DNA of 64,000 bases from Polyangiaceae bacterium. GTDB taxonomy: Bacteria; Myxococcota_A; Polyangia; Polyangiales; Polyangiaceae. Shown piece after piece: positions 9,752 through 18,324 of this stretch. A model generated the notes under the pieces. That model had not been told where the DNA came from, did not search any database, and saw only the letters and a list, made by a program, of their open reading frames with translations. The translations under genes were made by a program, and so were the position numbers. The stretch spans positions 434,001 to 498,000 of the forward strand of contig JADJRH010000001.1 of the NCBI GenBank assembly GCA_016712345.1. The letters are read 5' to 3'. How positions within the stretch are numbered: the first letter of the stretch is position 1; each line of letters opens with the position of its first letter.

Positions 9752-10324
9752 ATGAGTCTCTTTACAACGCTCAAACTCTCGGCAGCTGCGGTTTTTCTTT
9801 TTGGTACTTTCGGTCTGACAGTGGGATGTATGGCCCCGCCCGCACAAGGAAACGTGGGTGGGTCGGGCGGCGGAGATGCCTGGGAAGATACCCAAGAAGA
9901 GAGTGTCGGCGAAGCCGATGACGCCCTTCTCATCACGTGCGGCGCAGCAGGGTTGGAGTGTTGCGCGGGTGGGGTATGTCAGGTTGGTCTGCGCTGCAAC
10001 GCCAACAACATTTGTCGCAAGCCGTGTGGCATGTTGGGTGAAAAATGTTGCTCCGGCACCTGCAGCGAAGGAGTGTGCAACCCCAGCACACTAACGTGCA
10101 TTCGGCAAAGCACTACAACGGGCAGCTCCACAAGCAGCGGCGGGGGTGGATGTCAGAGCGACTTTGACTGCCCTCTTAATACAATCTGCCAAGGTGGGTC
10201 GTGTGTGCAGCAGGGCGTGGGTTGCAACAGCAGCGCAGACTGTCTGGGTGGTCAGTTTTGTGTGGGTGGCTCGTGCTGCTTCACCGATTCGAACCTGAAC
10301 GTTGTGTGTCCGTTTCAGCCGTAG
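9752..10324 (+). CDS. Cys-rich secreted lipoprotein
   Basis: The protein (190 aa) starts with a signal peptide ending in a lipobox-like LTVGC. The mature part is unusually Cys-rich, with short modules such as CGAAGLECCAGGVC, CGMLGEKCCSGTC and CQSDFDCPLNTIC, separated by a Ser/Thr/Gly linker. The spacing resembles Dickkopf/EGF-like disulfide knots common in Myxococcota surface proteins. An acidic segment (EDTQEESVGEADDALL) between the lipid anchor and the first Cys module may be a propeptide or spacer. It has no clear operon partner. The function is unknown; a secreted disulfide-rich binding or structural role is an inference. Confidence 0.75.
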   Translation: MSLFTTLKLSAAAVFLFGTFGLTVGCMAPPAQGNVGGSGGGDAWEDTQEESVGEADDALLITCGAAGLECCAGGVCQVGLRCNANNICRKPCGMLGEKCCSGTCSEGVCNPSTLTCIRQSTTTGSSTSSGGGGCQSDFDCPLNTICQGGSCVQQGVGCNSSADCLGGQFCVGGSCCFTDSNLNVVCPFQP

Positions 10325-10473
10325 GTGAATCGGCTCCAGACGCAGAGCGAGCGCGCTTCTCCGTTACGCAACGACCCGAAATCGCATAGACCGCAACGTT
10401 GTAATCAACGTTTCTTTTCGGCCAAGGGAACCTCCGCCCGAGTTGACTCGTAACGGAGCCAACCGAGGAACCG

Positions 10474-10989
10474 ATGAGCCACTCCAGACGTTCAGGCCGC
10501 CCAGCGCGCCAACCTTTGTCGACCCCCAAACCCCCCCATTCACTTTGGTGCCGGCTTGAAGCGTCGTTGGACGCGATGGAGCGATTCACCCCGTTTGCCA
10601 CGCGACTGGCCGAGTTGACAGGAATGCCGGGCAATGACGCACGGCGGGCGCTGCATGTGTACACCCAAGCTCATCAGATGCCCGAAGCTTCCAGACCGGG
10701 CATGCGCGCGGTCACACTCACCTGCGGTCCCAACCATGCCGACGTCACTGCGACACTCGCGTATTTTGATCCGGGCACCGTGCTCGAAGCGCACACGCAC
10801 TCCCAAGAAGAACATGTCCTTGTTTTTCAGGGTGCCTACCGTTCAAGCCAAGGCCACGTAGTTTCGGCGGGGCAAGAAGAGGTTTGTCCCCCAGGGTCTA
10901 CTCACGCCGTAGAAATTCTACCCTACGAACCCTGCCTCTGCGCGATTATCAAAACGCCTCGAAACGCGTCGTTGGCGGAGGTCGCATGA
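10474..10989 (+). CDS. Cupin-domain protein, ChrR-like putative partner of the ECF sigma factor
   Basis: This 171-aa protein has a short N-terminal helical region. A single cupin barrel follows, with the metal-binding pattern AHTHSQEEHVLVF and a downstream His in PPGSTHAVEI. Cupins of this type serve as C-terminal domains of ChrR-like zinc anti-sigma factors. The stop overlaps the start of an ECF sigma gene by ATGA, so the two are translated as a pair. The usual ChrR N-terminal zinc-binding HxxxCxxC anti-sigma module is not obvious, so it could instead be a co-sensor. GAGGA precedes the ATG. The regulatory link is inferred from position. Confidence 0.7.
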   Translation: MSHSRRSGRPARQPLSTPKPPHSLWCRLEASLDAMERFTPFATRLAELTGMPGNDARRALHVYTQAHQMPEASRPGMRAVTLTCGPNHADVTATLAYFDPGTVLEAHTHSQEEHVLVFQGAYRSSQGHVVSAGQEEVCPPGSTHAVEILPYEPCLCAIIKTPRNASLAEVA

Positions 10990-11567
10990 ACACTCAAAAC
11001 GCTCGCAGATCCGAGCCGGCGGCTTGTGACGAAGAGTTGGTTAAACGTGTTGCCAACGGGGATCGAGCGGCGCTCTCTGCGCTGTATGACCGCTATTCAG
11101 GTTGGCTTTGGGCGCTGGCCAAAAAGCGGCTTGGCAGCCAAACCGAAGCTGAAGACATTGTGCACGATGTGTACATTGAGGTGTGGCGTCAGGCGCATCA
11201 ATACAGCCCTGAAAAGGGCACTGTGAGGGCCTGGCTTTCAATTCGGGTGCGGTCGCGTGTATTGGATCGACTGAAGCAGCCTTACCATCGGCGGCGCGCG
11301 ACAACGGAAGTGGGTGACCTCGCTGAAACGTTGCCGGCCCAAGACAACCTGAACACCTTGGTACAGTGCGCGCAGGTGCAAACCGCACTTTCTATGCTTC
11401 CTGTGGACCAACGTGAAGTGTTGCAGATGTTTTATCTGGACGGACTATCCTTGGCGGAAATCAGTCAGAAGTTGACTCTACCCACTGGAACGGTAAAGTC
11501 GCGCGCTTCGCGCGGGCTCTCCAAGCTTCGCTCAGAACTCAGCTGTGGGCAACGGCCCACAGGCTAA
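10986..11567 (+). CDS. ECF-type RNA polymerase sigma factor
   Basis: The chosen start, ATG at 10986, overlaps the cupin stop (ATGA) and has GGAGG just upstream, giving 193 aa. Region 2 is visible in DRAALSALYDRYSGWLWALAKKRLGSQTEAEDIVHDVYIEVW. Region 4 is visible in LSMLPVDQREVLQMFYLDGLSLAEISQKLTLPTGTVKSRASRGLSKLR, with its helix-turn-helix. There is no region 1 or 3, as expected for ECF factors. The cupin gene immediately upstream is the likely signal input. The stop overlaps by four bases the stop of the convergent ATPase gene. Target promoters are not identifiable from this window. Confidence 0.92.
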   Translation: MNTQNARRSEPAACDEELVKRVANGDRAALSALYDRYSGWLWALAKKRLGSQTEAEDIVHDVYIEVWRQAHQYSPEKGTVRAWLSIRVRSRVLDRLKQPYHRRRATTEVGDLAETLPAQDNLNTLVQCAQVQTALSMLPVDQREVLQMFYLDGLSLAEISQKLTLPTGTVKSRASRGLSKLRSELSCGQRPTG

Positions 11568-13114
11568 CAACCCACGATGTGTACCTGTTTGCCCAACATT
11601 TCTACCGTTCGCTGGGTGAGGCGCTGTTCCCAAGGGAGCGTTGAGCGAAGGTCAAACAGAACAAGCCAACCTTGGGTCAGGCCCGCTCGATCGAGGTAAC
11701 CTGACACTTGGTTGAGGGCGTCGGCCTCGGTTTCTGAATGGCGCCGAAGTTTTACTTCAATAGCGTGTCGCTCACCTTGCCAAAAGATCATCAGGTCGAG
11801 CGCGCCGCGACCCAGGCCATATTCGCGTTCAATCCGTCCACCCCCATTCACAATCCGCTGGAGAAAAGCCATTAACATGAGGTGGGGACCGGCTTCACGG
11901 TACGAAAAACCCTCCGCCGCCAGGTGCCCGTCTTTGCGCCAAAACTCTTGCCATGCGGTCATTAGCTTGGGTAGATCGAGCGAGCCGTCCGCCCGCACGT
12001 ACGGGGCTGTCTGTTGGTAGATTTGTATTTGGTGACCGTACGCCAGCACGCGCGGGATCACCTCGCGGTAAATGGGATTGGCTATCTCCAACTGGCCACC
12101 CACAACGCGAAGAATGCCAAGCCCCAAAGCGTATGCGAGGTCGTCGTCAATGGGGTTGGACGTGATGCGCTCACCGGCAAGCATTGGGTCGAGAAGCCTT
12201 TTTACGCGAGGGTCGTGCAGCTTATGAATCAGTGAATCGATATGGGTGCGACGTTCGACAATAATGGTTTCTTTGGCAGCTTCAATGTGCGCCGCTGTAA
12301 TGGGTACACGTCGGTCACGCACGTCGCGATCGACCACTTGGTCGGCGAGCGCGTTGACAAGCCACGGGTGCCCCTCTGTCAGGTATACCACCTTGGCCAC
12401 CGCTTCTGCCTCAAACGGTTGACCTGTTTGGGTGGTATGTTGACTCAGCAGTTCTGCCACCTCTGCCTCGGTAAACGCTGCCAAGGTGGTCGCCTCGGCC
12501 GTGATGTTGAACGGAGAGGCCGAGCCCAACCACGCAACGGCGTTTCGCTCGCTTTGCGACAGGGTATAGTCGCGCACGTTGCGCTGACCCACAAGCACAA
12601 CGCTGTGAGCAAAAGGCTGCTTTCGTCGGGCCACATACCCATCGCGAAGTTGGGTAAGAAATGACACCATTGTCTTACCGACCAGACAATCCACTTCATC
12701 AAACACGACAACAAGCGGGCGTGGGGAACGCGCCGCAAGATCGCGCAGATAACGCAATACAGAACTGTCAGGTGTGTCGACAAGACGATCGCGCTCAGCA
12801 GGTTTGCCCAATGGGAAGTGCATCTGTACAGCGTCGTCCAGTTTGTTGAGGATCACCCGAAAAGCCACATCCGGGTCGGGTTGATCTCGAGCGATTTGCA
12901 AATCTACCCAAATGGCGGAAAATTGCTCTCCTGAATTATAATGGTCGATGAGCCATTGGGCGCTTGTTGTTTTTCCGGTTTGACGGCCCGCGTGAAGGGT
13001 AAAATAACGGCCGTCCTCAATCAGCTCCATGATCCTACCCAATCGACGTTCAGGCGGGAGCATGTAATGCTCGTCGGCATAACACGGGCCGGTAGTGTTG
13101 AAGCGGGGTTTCAT
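11564..13114 (-). CDS. AAA-like ATPase fused to PD-(D/E)XK nuclease, copy A
   Basis: The start is the ATG at 13114 (MKPRFNTTGPCY). The same start in copy B gives the same 516-aa length, and a longer N-terminal extension is not shared. The ATPase part has Walker A HAGRQTGKTT near residue 45, Walker B VVVFDEVD and an AAA-like body. The C-terminal part has RGALDLMIFWQG and AIEVKLRR, the D...ExK core of a PD-(D/E)XK nuclease. The protein resembles widespread uncharacterised AAA ATPase plus nuclease proteins often assigned to accessory or conflict roles. It is adjacent to the near-duplicate copy B and convergent with the ECF sigma gene. Confidence 0.85.
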   Translation of the reverse strand: MKPRFNTTGPCYADEHYMLPPERRLGRIMELIEDGRYFTLHAGRQTGKTTSAQWLIDHYNSGEQFSAIWVDLQIARDQPDPDVAFRVILNKLDDAVQMHFPLGKPAERDRLVDTPDSSVLRYLRDLAARSPRPLVVVFDEVDCLVGKTMVSFLTQLRDGYVARRKQPFAHSVVLVGQRNVRDYTLSQSERNAVAWLGSASPFNITAEATTLAAFTEAEVAELLSQHTTQTGQPFEAEAVAKVVYLTEGHPWLVNALADQVVDRDVRDRRVPITAAHIEAAKETIIVERRTHIDSLIHKLHDPRVKRLLDPMLAGERITSNPIDDDLAYALGLGILRVVGGQLEIANPIYREVIPRVLAYGHQIQIYQQTAPYVRADGSLDLPKLMTAWQEFWRKDGHLAAEGFSYREAGPHLMLMAFLQRIVNGGGRIEREYGLGRGALDLMIFWQGERHAIEVKLRRHSETEADALNQVSGYLDRAGLTQGWLVLFDLRSTLPWEQRLTQRTVEMLGKQVHIVGC

Positions 13115-13211
13115 GACGGGTGGAGCATGCCACAAATCGCGTTCCGTGTGGGAAAAATGCTTCACAAGAACGCCGCGCAATCGCGCTGCGAGCGAGCTAT
13201 ACGTAATTGGT

Positions 13212-14762
13212 CTAACACCCCACGATGTGTACCTGTTTGCCCAACACTTCTACTGTTCGCTGGGTGAGGCGCTGTTCCCAAGGGAGCGTTGAGCGAAGGT
13301 CAAACAGGATAAGCCAACCTTCGGTAAGGCCAAGGGTGTCGAGGTACCGAAGCACCTGTTCCACAGCGCGTGACTCCGTTTGGGTTTGCCGTTTGAGTTT
13401 GACCTCCACCGCATGCCTGACCCCTCTCCATGTAATCAGCAGGTCCAGCGCTCCGCGGCCCAGACCATATTCGCGTTGTATTTGCCCGCCGCCGTTGACA
13501 ATGCGCTGGAGAAACGCGGTGAGCATTAAGTGAGGGCCGCTTTCTTTATAGCCAAAACCGTCGGCGGCAAGATGCCCATCTTCACGCCAGAATTCTTGCC
13601 ACCGTTCCATCACCTTGGGTAGATCGAGCGAGCCGTCGGTACGCACATACCATTCAGTGGGATGGTGAAGACTGTGCTGCTGGTTCCACGTGAGCGCTCG
13701 GGGAATAATCTCACGGTAAATGGGATTGGCAATGACAAACTCCCCCTTGTGCCGGCGAATGATGCCCAAACCCAGGGTGTAGTCCACGTCGTCGCTGGCA
13801 AGGCCGCCGGGAATGAGTTCTCCCGCAAGCATCACATCGAGAAGCCCTTTTACGCGAGGGTCGTGCAGCTTATGAATCAGTGAATCGATATGGGTGCGAC
13901 GTTCGACAATAATGGTTTCTTTGGCAGCTTCAATGTGCGCCGCGGTAATGGGTACACGTCGGTCACGCACGTCGCGATCGACCACTTGGTCGGCGAGCGC
14001 GTTGACAAGCCACGGGTGCCCCTCTGTCAGGTATACCACCTTGGCCACCGCTTCTGCCTCAAACGGTTGACCTGTTTGGGTGGTATGTTGACTCAGCAGT
14101 TCTGCCACCTCTGCCTCGGTAAACGCTGCCAAGGTGGTCGCCTCGGCCGTGATGTTGAAAGGGGAGGCGGAGCCCAACCACGCAACGGCGTTTCGCTCGC
14201 TTTGCGACAGGGTATAGTCGCGCACGTTGCGCTGACCCACAAGCACAACGCTGTGAGCAAAAGGCTGCTTTCGTCGGGCCACATACCCATCGCGAAGTTG
14301 GGTAAGAAATGACACCATTGTCTTACCGACCAGACAATCCACTTCATCAAACACGACAACAAGCGGGCGTGGGGAACGCGCCGCAAGATCGCGCAGATAA
14401 CGCAATACAGAACTGTCAGGTGTGTCGACAAGATGATCGCGCTCAGCAGGTTTGCCCAATGGGAAGTGCATCTGTACGCCGTCGTCCAGTTTGTTGAGGA
14501 TCACCCGAAAAGCCACATCCGGGTCGGGTTGATCTCGAGCGATTTGCAAATCTACCCAAATGGCGGAAAATTGCTCTCCTGCATTATAGTGGTCGATGAG
14601 CCATTGGGCGCTTGTTGTTTTTCCGGTTTGACGGCCCGCGTGAAGGGTAAAATAACGGCCGTCCTCAATCAGCTCCATGATCCTACCCAATCGACGTTCA
14701 GGCGGGAGCATGTAATGCTCGTCGGCATAACACGGGCCGGTGGTGTTGAAGCGGGGTCTCAT
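13212..14762 (-). CDS. AAA-like ATPase fused to PD-(D/E)XK nuclease, copy B
   Basis: The start is the ATG at 14762 (MRPRFNTTGPCY), giving 516 aa like copy A. The ATPase part (residues 1 to about 310) differs from copy A at only a few positions, for example Ala for Ser in YNAGEQ and His for Arg in AERDHLV. Walker A HAGRQTGKTT and Walker B VVVFDEVD are intact. From about residue 320 to 490 the two differ widely, then they converge again in the last 25 residues. The nuclease core is RGALDLLITWRG...AVEVKLKR, with intact catalytic residues. The gene is probably expressed with copy A from the same strand. Its biological target is unknown. Confidence 0.85.
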   Translation of the reverse strand: MRPRFNTTGPCYADEHYMLPPERRLGRIMELIEDGRYFTLHAGRQTGKTTSAQWLIDHYNAGEQFSAIWVDLQIARDQPDPDVAFRVILNKLDDGVQMHFPLGKPAERDHLVDTPDSSVLRYLRDLAARSPRPLVVVFDEVDCLVGKTMVSFLTQLRDGYVARRKQPFAHSVVLVGQRNVRDYTLSQSERNAVAWLGSASPFNITAEATTLAAFTEAEVAELLSQHTTQTGQPFEAEAVAKVVYLTEGHPWLVNALADQVVDRDVRDRRVPITAAHIEAAKETIIVERRTHIDSLIHKLHDPRVKGLLDVMLAGELIPGGLASDDVDYTLGLGIIRRHKGEFVIANPIYREIIPRALTWNQQHSLHHPTEWYVRTDGSLDLPKVMERWQEFWREDGHLAADGFGYKESGPHLMLTAFLQRIVNGGGQIQREYGLGRGALDLLITWRGVRHAVEVKLKRQTQTESRAVEQVLRYLDTLGLTEGWLILFDLRSTLPWEQRLTQRTVEVLGKQVHIVGC

Positions 14763-14837
14763 TGCGACGGGGAGTATGCCACAGATCCCGTTCCGCATGG
14801 GGGAAATGATTTACAAGGAACGCCGCCCCACTCCCGT

Positions 14838-15545
14838 TCAAGTTCCGGTTTCGGGCCATTCACCCAACAACATTTCGACAACGCCGGCGGCAGCCAGCGA
14901 CTCAACAGCCCAGGTGGCTCCACACGCTGCAAGGTCGGCCGAGGAGTAAGGTCCGGTGGCAACGGCAAGGCTTTGCGCTCCGATTGCCCGGGCGGCGGCA
15001 ACGTCTTTGGGAGTATCCCCAATCACCACAACCCGGCACTCAACAAGCGACACTCCCAACCGGGCAGCACCCCGCTGCGCACCGGTGGCGATTAATTCGG
15101 CTCGATCTTCACTGTCGCAACCAAATCCACCGAAGTGGAACCGTTCAAACAAAGAGGCGCGGTTGAGCTTGACGCGAGCACCGTTTTTGATGTTTCCGGT
15201 GCCGAGGCCAATGGCACAATGAGCCCATGTTGCCAGTTGATTGATGGTTTCAATAACGGCGGGGTGAATTACAAACGAGGGAGTCTGCGCGACCTCTTCT
15301 GCCAAGGCGAGAAGGTAAGATTCTAACACTTGAGCAATAGCTTCTGCGTGGGTAGGCTTTTGAGCATTGGTAAGGCCCAGCCTCACAATGGCGGGATCGG
15401 TCATTCCGGCGAACGAAAAGTTGAGAACGTCGGCCGTGCCGGTGTGCTCGACAAAAGCCCTTTCAATGGCCTTGCGACCGGCGCCGCCGGTGCTGACAAG
15501 CGTGCCGTCGATATCAAACAAAAATACGGTGGGGCGGCGAGACAT
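14838..15545 (-). CDS. HAD-superfamily hydrolase, phosphoglycolate-phosphatase-like
   Basis: This 235-aa protein has HAD motif I at the N terminus (FLFDIDGTLVS), a Thr-containing motif II region (SFAGMTDPAI), a Lys in motif III and motif IV in VVIGDTPKDVAAA. The cap domain between motifs I and II is the helical C1 type of phosphoglycolate phosphatase and beta-phosphoglucomutase relatives. It probably removes phosphate from a small metabolite. The substrate cannot be told from sequence. It lies upstream of the twin ATPase genes on the same strand, 75 bp from copy B. Confidence 0.85.
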   Translation of the reverse strand: MSRRPTVFLFDIDGTLVSTGGAGRKAIERAFVEHTGTADVLNFSFAGMTDPAIVRLGLTNAQKPTHAEAIAQVLESYLLALAEEVAQTPSFVIHPAVIETINQLATWAHCAIGLGTGNIKNGARVKLNRASLFERFHFGGFGCDSEDRAELIATGAQRGAARLGVSLVECRVVVIGDTPKDVAAARAIGAQSLAVATGPYSSADLAACGATWAVESLAAAGVVEMLLGEWPETGT

Positions 15546-15936
15546 CTATTCCATCTTACCCAACTGCCGACGGTAATCAACAACCACGCCGCGCCTTCAA
15601 CTGTCAACGTCGGCGATGTGCCTCAATGGCAACCCTGTCGCTCGGGAACCACACCTCCCAGGGGTGATCGAGAAAGAAGTTACCCGTGCGTAATGAACGT
15701 GGGCGTCGGATTTCGCACTGAATCGCAGCAAGTTTTGCGCAATGGGTAGGTTTGAGTTTTGAAAATTCTGTTTTCTTAGGATGCTTGGAACGCATGAAAA
15801 TGCTGCTTTTAAAGCACTTTTAAAGCGCCGCATTCCGACGGGGTGTCTGGGGCGCACAAAATCGTCAGATTGTTGGCACCTGTCGACCAACGAGTGGGGC
15901 ACGGGATCTGCTCTGTTGAAAAGCCAGAGGTGAAAC
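15546..15936. other. Intergenic region, 391 bp, with paired CTTTTAAAGC motifs
   Basis: No gene is apparent between the divergent HAD gene and the exported-protein pair. Two copies of CTTTTAAAGC, at 15806-15815 and 15817-15826, are spaced 11 bp apart, close to one helical turn. They lie about 110 bases upstream of the 15937 start and could form an operator. No tRNA or terminator was recognised. Confidence 0.5.
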
Positions 15937-17175
15937 TTGAACAAGCGTGCTTTGACGCTGCTCTCTGCGAGCGGCACGGCACTCGTGTGCGCGCTGGTTG
16001 CCATTCCAGCGCGCGCGGATGGGGTGCCCCAACTGGCATGGGACAAGCCCGTGCGATGTTTGACGGACAACAATGGGAAGGTTGTTCGGGTGCAGTGTGA
16101 AACCAAGGGCGATCAAACAGAGTGTTTGGTGACGCCGAACGAGTCTAAATATGGTGGGGAGATCGATAGGGCAAAGCCGTGTGATACGGTAGAACCTGAG
16201 GGGGCTTATGAGCGCCTTGCCAAAGACGGGACGAAGTTTACCCCTGCTCTGGCAGAAGCTCCACCGGGTTATGCACGTGCGGCAACCGGCAAGGCGTATC
16301 AGGTGAAGTTTGACTTGTTAAACCGTGTGTACCTCGGAGCAAGCTGGGTACCCACGTTTCAACTCAATGCTGAAACGCTCAAGTCACCCGCCGACGCGTT
16401 CGCTCGCGGTCAGGCGGAAATGGGCATTCATATCAGTGTGCTTTCGCACAAGGGTAGGTCGCGCCACGACATTCGCATTTTGGAAGGAACCGCCACGTTT
16501 GCAGACCTTGAATTGCGGGGGCTTTTGTTCGCGTATGACTATCAACATGTTCACAGGCGTCCGGCGTTTTACCTGACAAGCTTTTTTGGGCAGCCGCGTC
16601 TTTACGAGGTGGCTCCTCCGCTCGGTTGGGGTTTTCGAGTGTTGCGCGTGGCAGACAGACCACCCGCGTTTAAGAACACCCTCGACATGGAGTTTGCTGA
16701 AGCTCATCTCGCCTGGAATCCGTGGCAGTCCGAGGATATGTACAATCACGTGCGCATTCAGGCGGGGTTGGACATTGGTAAGTTTTGGCAAGACCGACAG
16801 GAGCTTTCAAAAGGGATTGGAACGGGCACTTGGTATGCCGGGTTTAACGCGGACGCGAGTGTCAGGTTGGCGCTCGGCGATTCAGGTTTGCACTATACTC
16901 TCATCGAGTTTAACTACTCGCGGCCAAACTATCTTGAGGGGCCAAAGGCCGGTGAAGGGGCCAATAACTTCACCCTCAAAGCTTCGTACGAAGGGATATT
17001 TGTAGCCATCAATGACCAGCCGTTGAGCTTTCGAGTGACGGCGGAGGGTGCTTCGAGGGAAGATCCGTTCACAGGCCAGCGCAATATGGAAGTGCGCGCC
17101 ATGGCGGGCCTGCGCTTCTCGTTCTGGGCGCCTCCCAAAGTGTTTGAACCGCTGCCGGAGTTTGAAGACCCGTGA
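15937..17175 (+). CDS. Exported protein of unknown function, paralogue of the next gene
   Basis: The start is TTG at 15937, with GAGGT seven bases upstream; the following residues form a clear signal peptide ending IPARADG. The mature protein is beta-rich with aromatic residues. Its C-terminal half contains repeated strand-like segments (for example YEGIFVAINDQPLSFRV), compatible with an outer-membrane or surface fold. I do not recognise a family. It overlaps the next gene by GTGA, and the two share a similar core (YQVKFDLLNRVYLGAS against FRVRFDPASRVSLTMG, and AINDQP in both). They are probably co-expressed parts of one envelope structure. Confidence 0.7.
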   Translation: MNKRALTLLSASGTALVCALVAIPARADGVPQLAWDKPVRCLTDNNGKVVRVQCETKGDQTECLVTPNESKYGGEIDRAKPCDTVEPEGAYERLAKDGTKFTPALAEAPPGYARAATGKAYQVKFDLLNRVYLGASWVPTFQLNAETLKSPADAFARGQAEMGIHISVLSHKGRSRHDIRILEGTATFADLELRGLLFAYDYQHVHRRPAFYLTSFFGQPRLYEVAPPLGWGFRVLRVADRPPAFKNTLDMEFAEAHLAWNPWQSEDMYNHVRIQAGLDIGKFWQDRQELSKGIGTGTWYAGFNADASVRLALGDSGLHYTLIEFNYSRPNYLEGPKAGEGANNFTLKASYEGIFVAINDQPLSFRVTAEGASREDPFTGQRNMEVRAMAGLRFSFWAPPKVFEPLPEFEDP

Positions 17176-18257
17176 TTGTCCGTTGTTTCGCCCCGAATCT
17201 GCGCCGCCTGACATTCCCTTTCTGGGGTATTGTCCTGGTGTTTGTGAGCGCAGTCCTCCTGTGGAAGCCTCGTTCCGCCCGGGCAGATGAGAGCACCGCG
17301 GGAGGTGAAAAAAACGCACGTTCGGGCGGAGAGACAACGTCTGACTCAGGGGAAGACAAACGCGAATCGGACTATCAGATCAGTGAGAAAGGGAGAAAGT
17401 TTCGCGTTCGATTTGACCCTGCAAGTCGGGTAAGTTTGACAATGGGAGGGTCGGCCTACCACGACGGGAACGGCTCTGTGGCTCCGGCGGTTGAAACGGG
17501 GTTTTCGTTCCAGTATCGAAAAGTCTACCGAACAGGAGCGGGTGAAGGGCGGGTGTTTTGGCAGATTGACCACCAACTCGTTTCAGGGTGGGTGCGCCCA
17601 TTCGTTCGTCCGGCCGACGGTGTGCCTTCGCTGGAAGCAACGCTCTACCGAGCTACCCTTCTTCGGCACAGTGAATCGCCGAGCATTGTGCTGCCTGTAT
17701 CCCCTCCGCTGACCGTCGGTTTTCCGTTTGACGTGGGGTTGGACGCCGAGCTGGGTAAGGTCACCGTGCCGGTGGTACCCGTGACTCTACCCGGGTTTGA
17801 AAAACCTGCTCCGTGGGTACATCTGGGGGTGGTTCACGCGGCCTTTACGCTGGATCCTTGGAGGCCGGGTGTACCGGGGCGAGCGCTCGCGTTGGGAATT
17901 GGCGTGCGCTATGACGTGGATGTTTACGGGGCACCTACCCTTTCAGCACCGCGATTTGTTCACCGCATTGCGCCGCTCACGTCGGGCTCAGCCCGATTTC
18001 GTTATCAAACGGACGACGGCATTTGGATGATGGATGTGTACGCAGAAGCAACGCCCCATTGGACAAGTGAAAACACGTGGAGCTTTTTTGGGGCGGCGCA
18101 CGCTCGGGTGGACAGAACATTGATTGCCATCAATGATCAACCCATCGGGGCTTATGCGGATGTGCATTATCAATATCTGCCCGAGGGCGCAGGGGCTCCC
18201 GCGCTCCACGACGTGCGCGCGACTCTAGGCGTTGCCGCGAGCCTGAGCCTGAAGTAG
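17172..18257 (+). CDS. Exported protein of unknown function, paralogue of the preceding gene
   Basis: The GTG start overlaps the stop of the preceding gene (GTGA at 17172-17175), indicating translational coupling. The 361-aa protein has an N-terminal hydrophobic signal (FWGIVLVFVSAVLLW) ending SARADE, then a short charged Ser/Gly/Glu linker. The rest aligns with the C-terminal two thirds of its neighbour, including the AINDQP motif near the end. The spacing of aromatic residues suggests beta strands. No catalytic motif is visible. A paired envelope or outer-membrane role is an inference only. Confidence 0.7.
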   Translation: MIVRCFAPNLRRLTFPFWGIVLVFVSAVLLWKPRSARADESTAGGEKNARSGGETTSDSGEDKRESDYQISEKGRKFRVRFDPASRVSLTMGGSAYHDGNGSVAPAVETGFSFQYRKVYRTGAGEGRVFWQIDHQLVSGWVRPFVRPADGVPSLEATLYRATLLRHSESPSIVLPVSPPLTVGFPFDVGLDAELGKVTVPVVPVTLPGFEKPAPWVHLGVVHAAFTLDPWRPGVPGRALALGIGVRYDVDVYGAPTLSAPRFVHRIAPLTSGSARFRYQTDDGIWMMDVYAEATPHWTSENTWSFFGAAHARVDRTLIAINDQPIGAYADVHYQYLPEGAGAPALHDVRATLGVAASLSLK

Positions 18258-18281
18258 AGGCGCTCTATCCCCGCGGTGGGG

Positions 18282-18300
18282 CTTCCGTGTGGAACGGAAG
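18282..18300 (+). terminator. 7-bp stem-loop in the gap before the GT2-CapK gene
   Basis: CTTCCGT at 18282-18288 pairs with ACGGAAG at 18294-18300 across a 5-base loop. It lies 25 bases after the upstream stop and just before the chosen GT2-CapK start. It has no U-tract. It may be a weak terminator or a leader structure. Confidence 0.35.
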
Positions 18301-18324
18301 CGGCCACATCGCAGGGAAGCCGCC

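Larger units (their letters stand above)
11561..14828. repeat. Tandem gene duplication, period 1648 bp
   Basis: The starts (13114, 14762) and stops (11564, 13212) of the two ATPase-nuclease genes are each exactly 1648 bp apart. About 940 bp encoding the ATPase part are nearly identical, with roughly three amino-acid changes. The last about 80 bp are also near-identical. The intervening about 500 bp encoding the pre-nuclease and nuclease region are clearly diverged. About 65 bp upstream of each start are recognisably similar but diverged. No inverted terminal repeats or transposase were seen. Confidence 0.85.

Noticed and set aside
11561..14828. Insertion sequence or transposon carrying the twin ATPase genes
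   Set aside because: No transposase motif, terminal inverted repeats or target-site duplications were seen.
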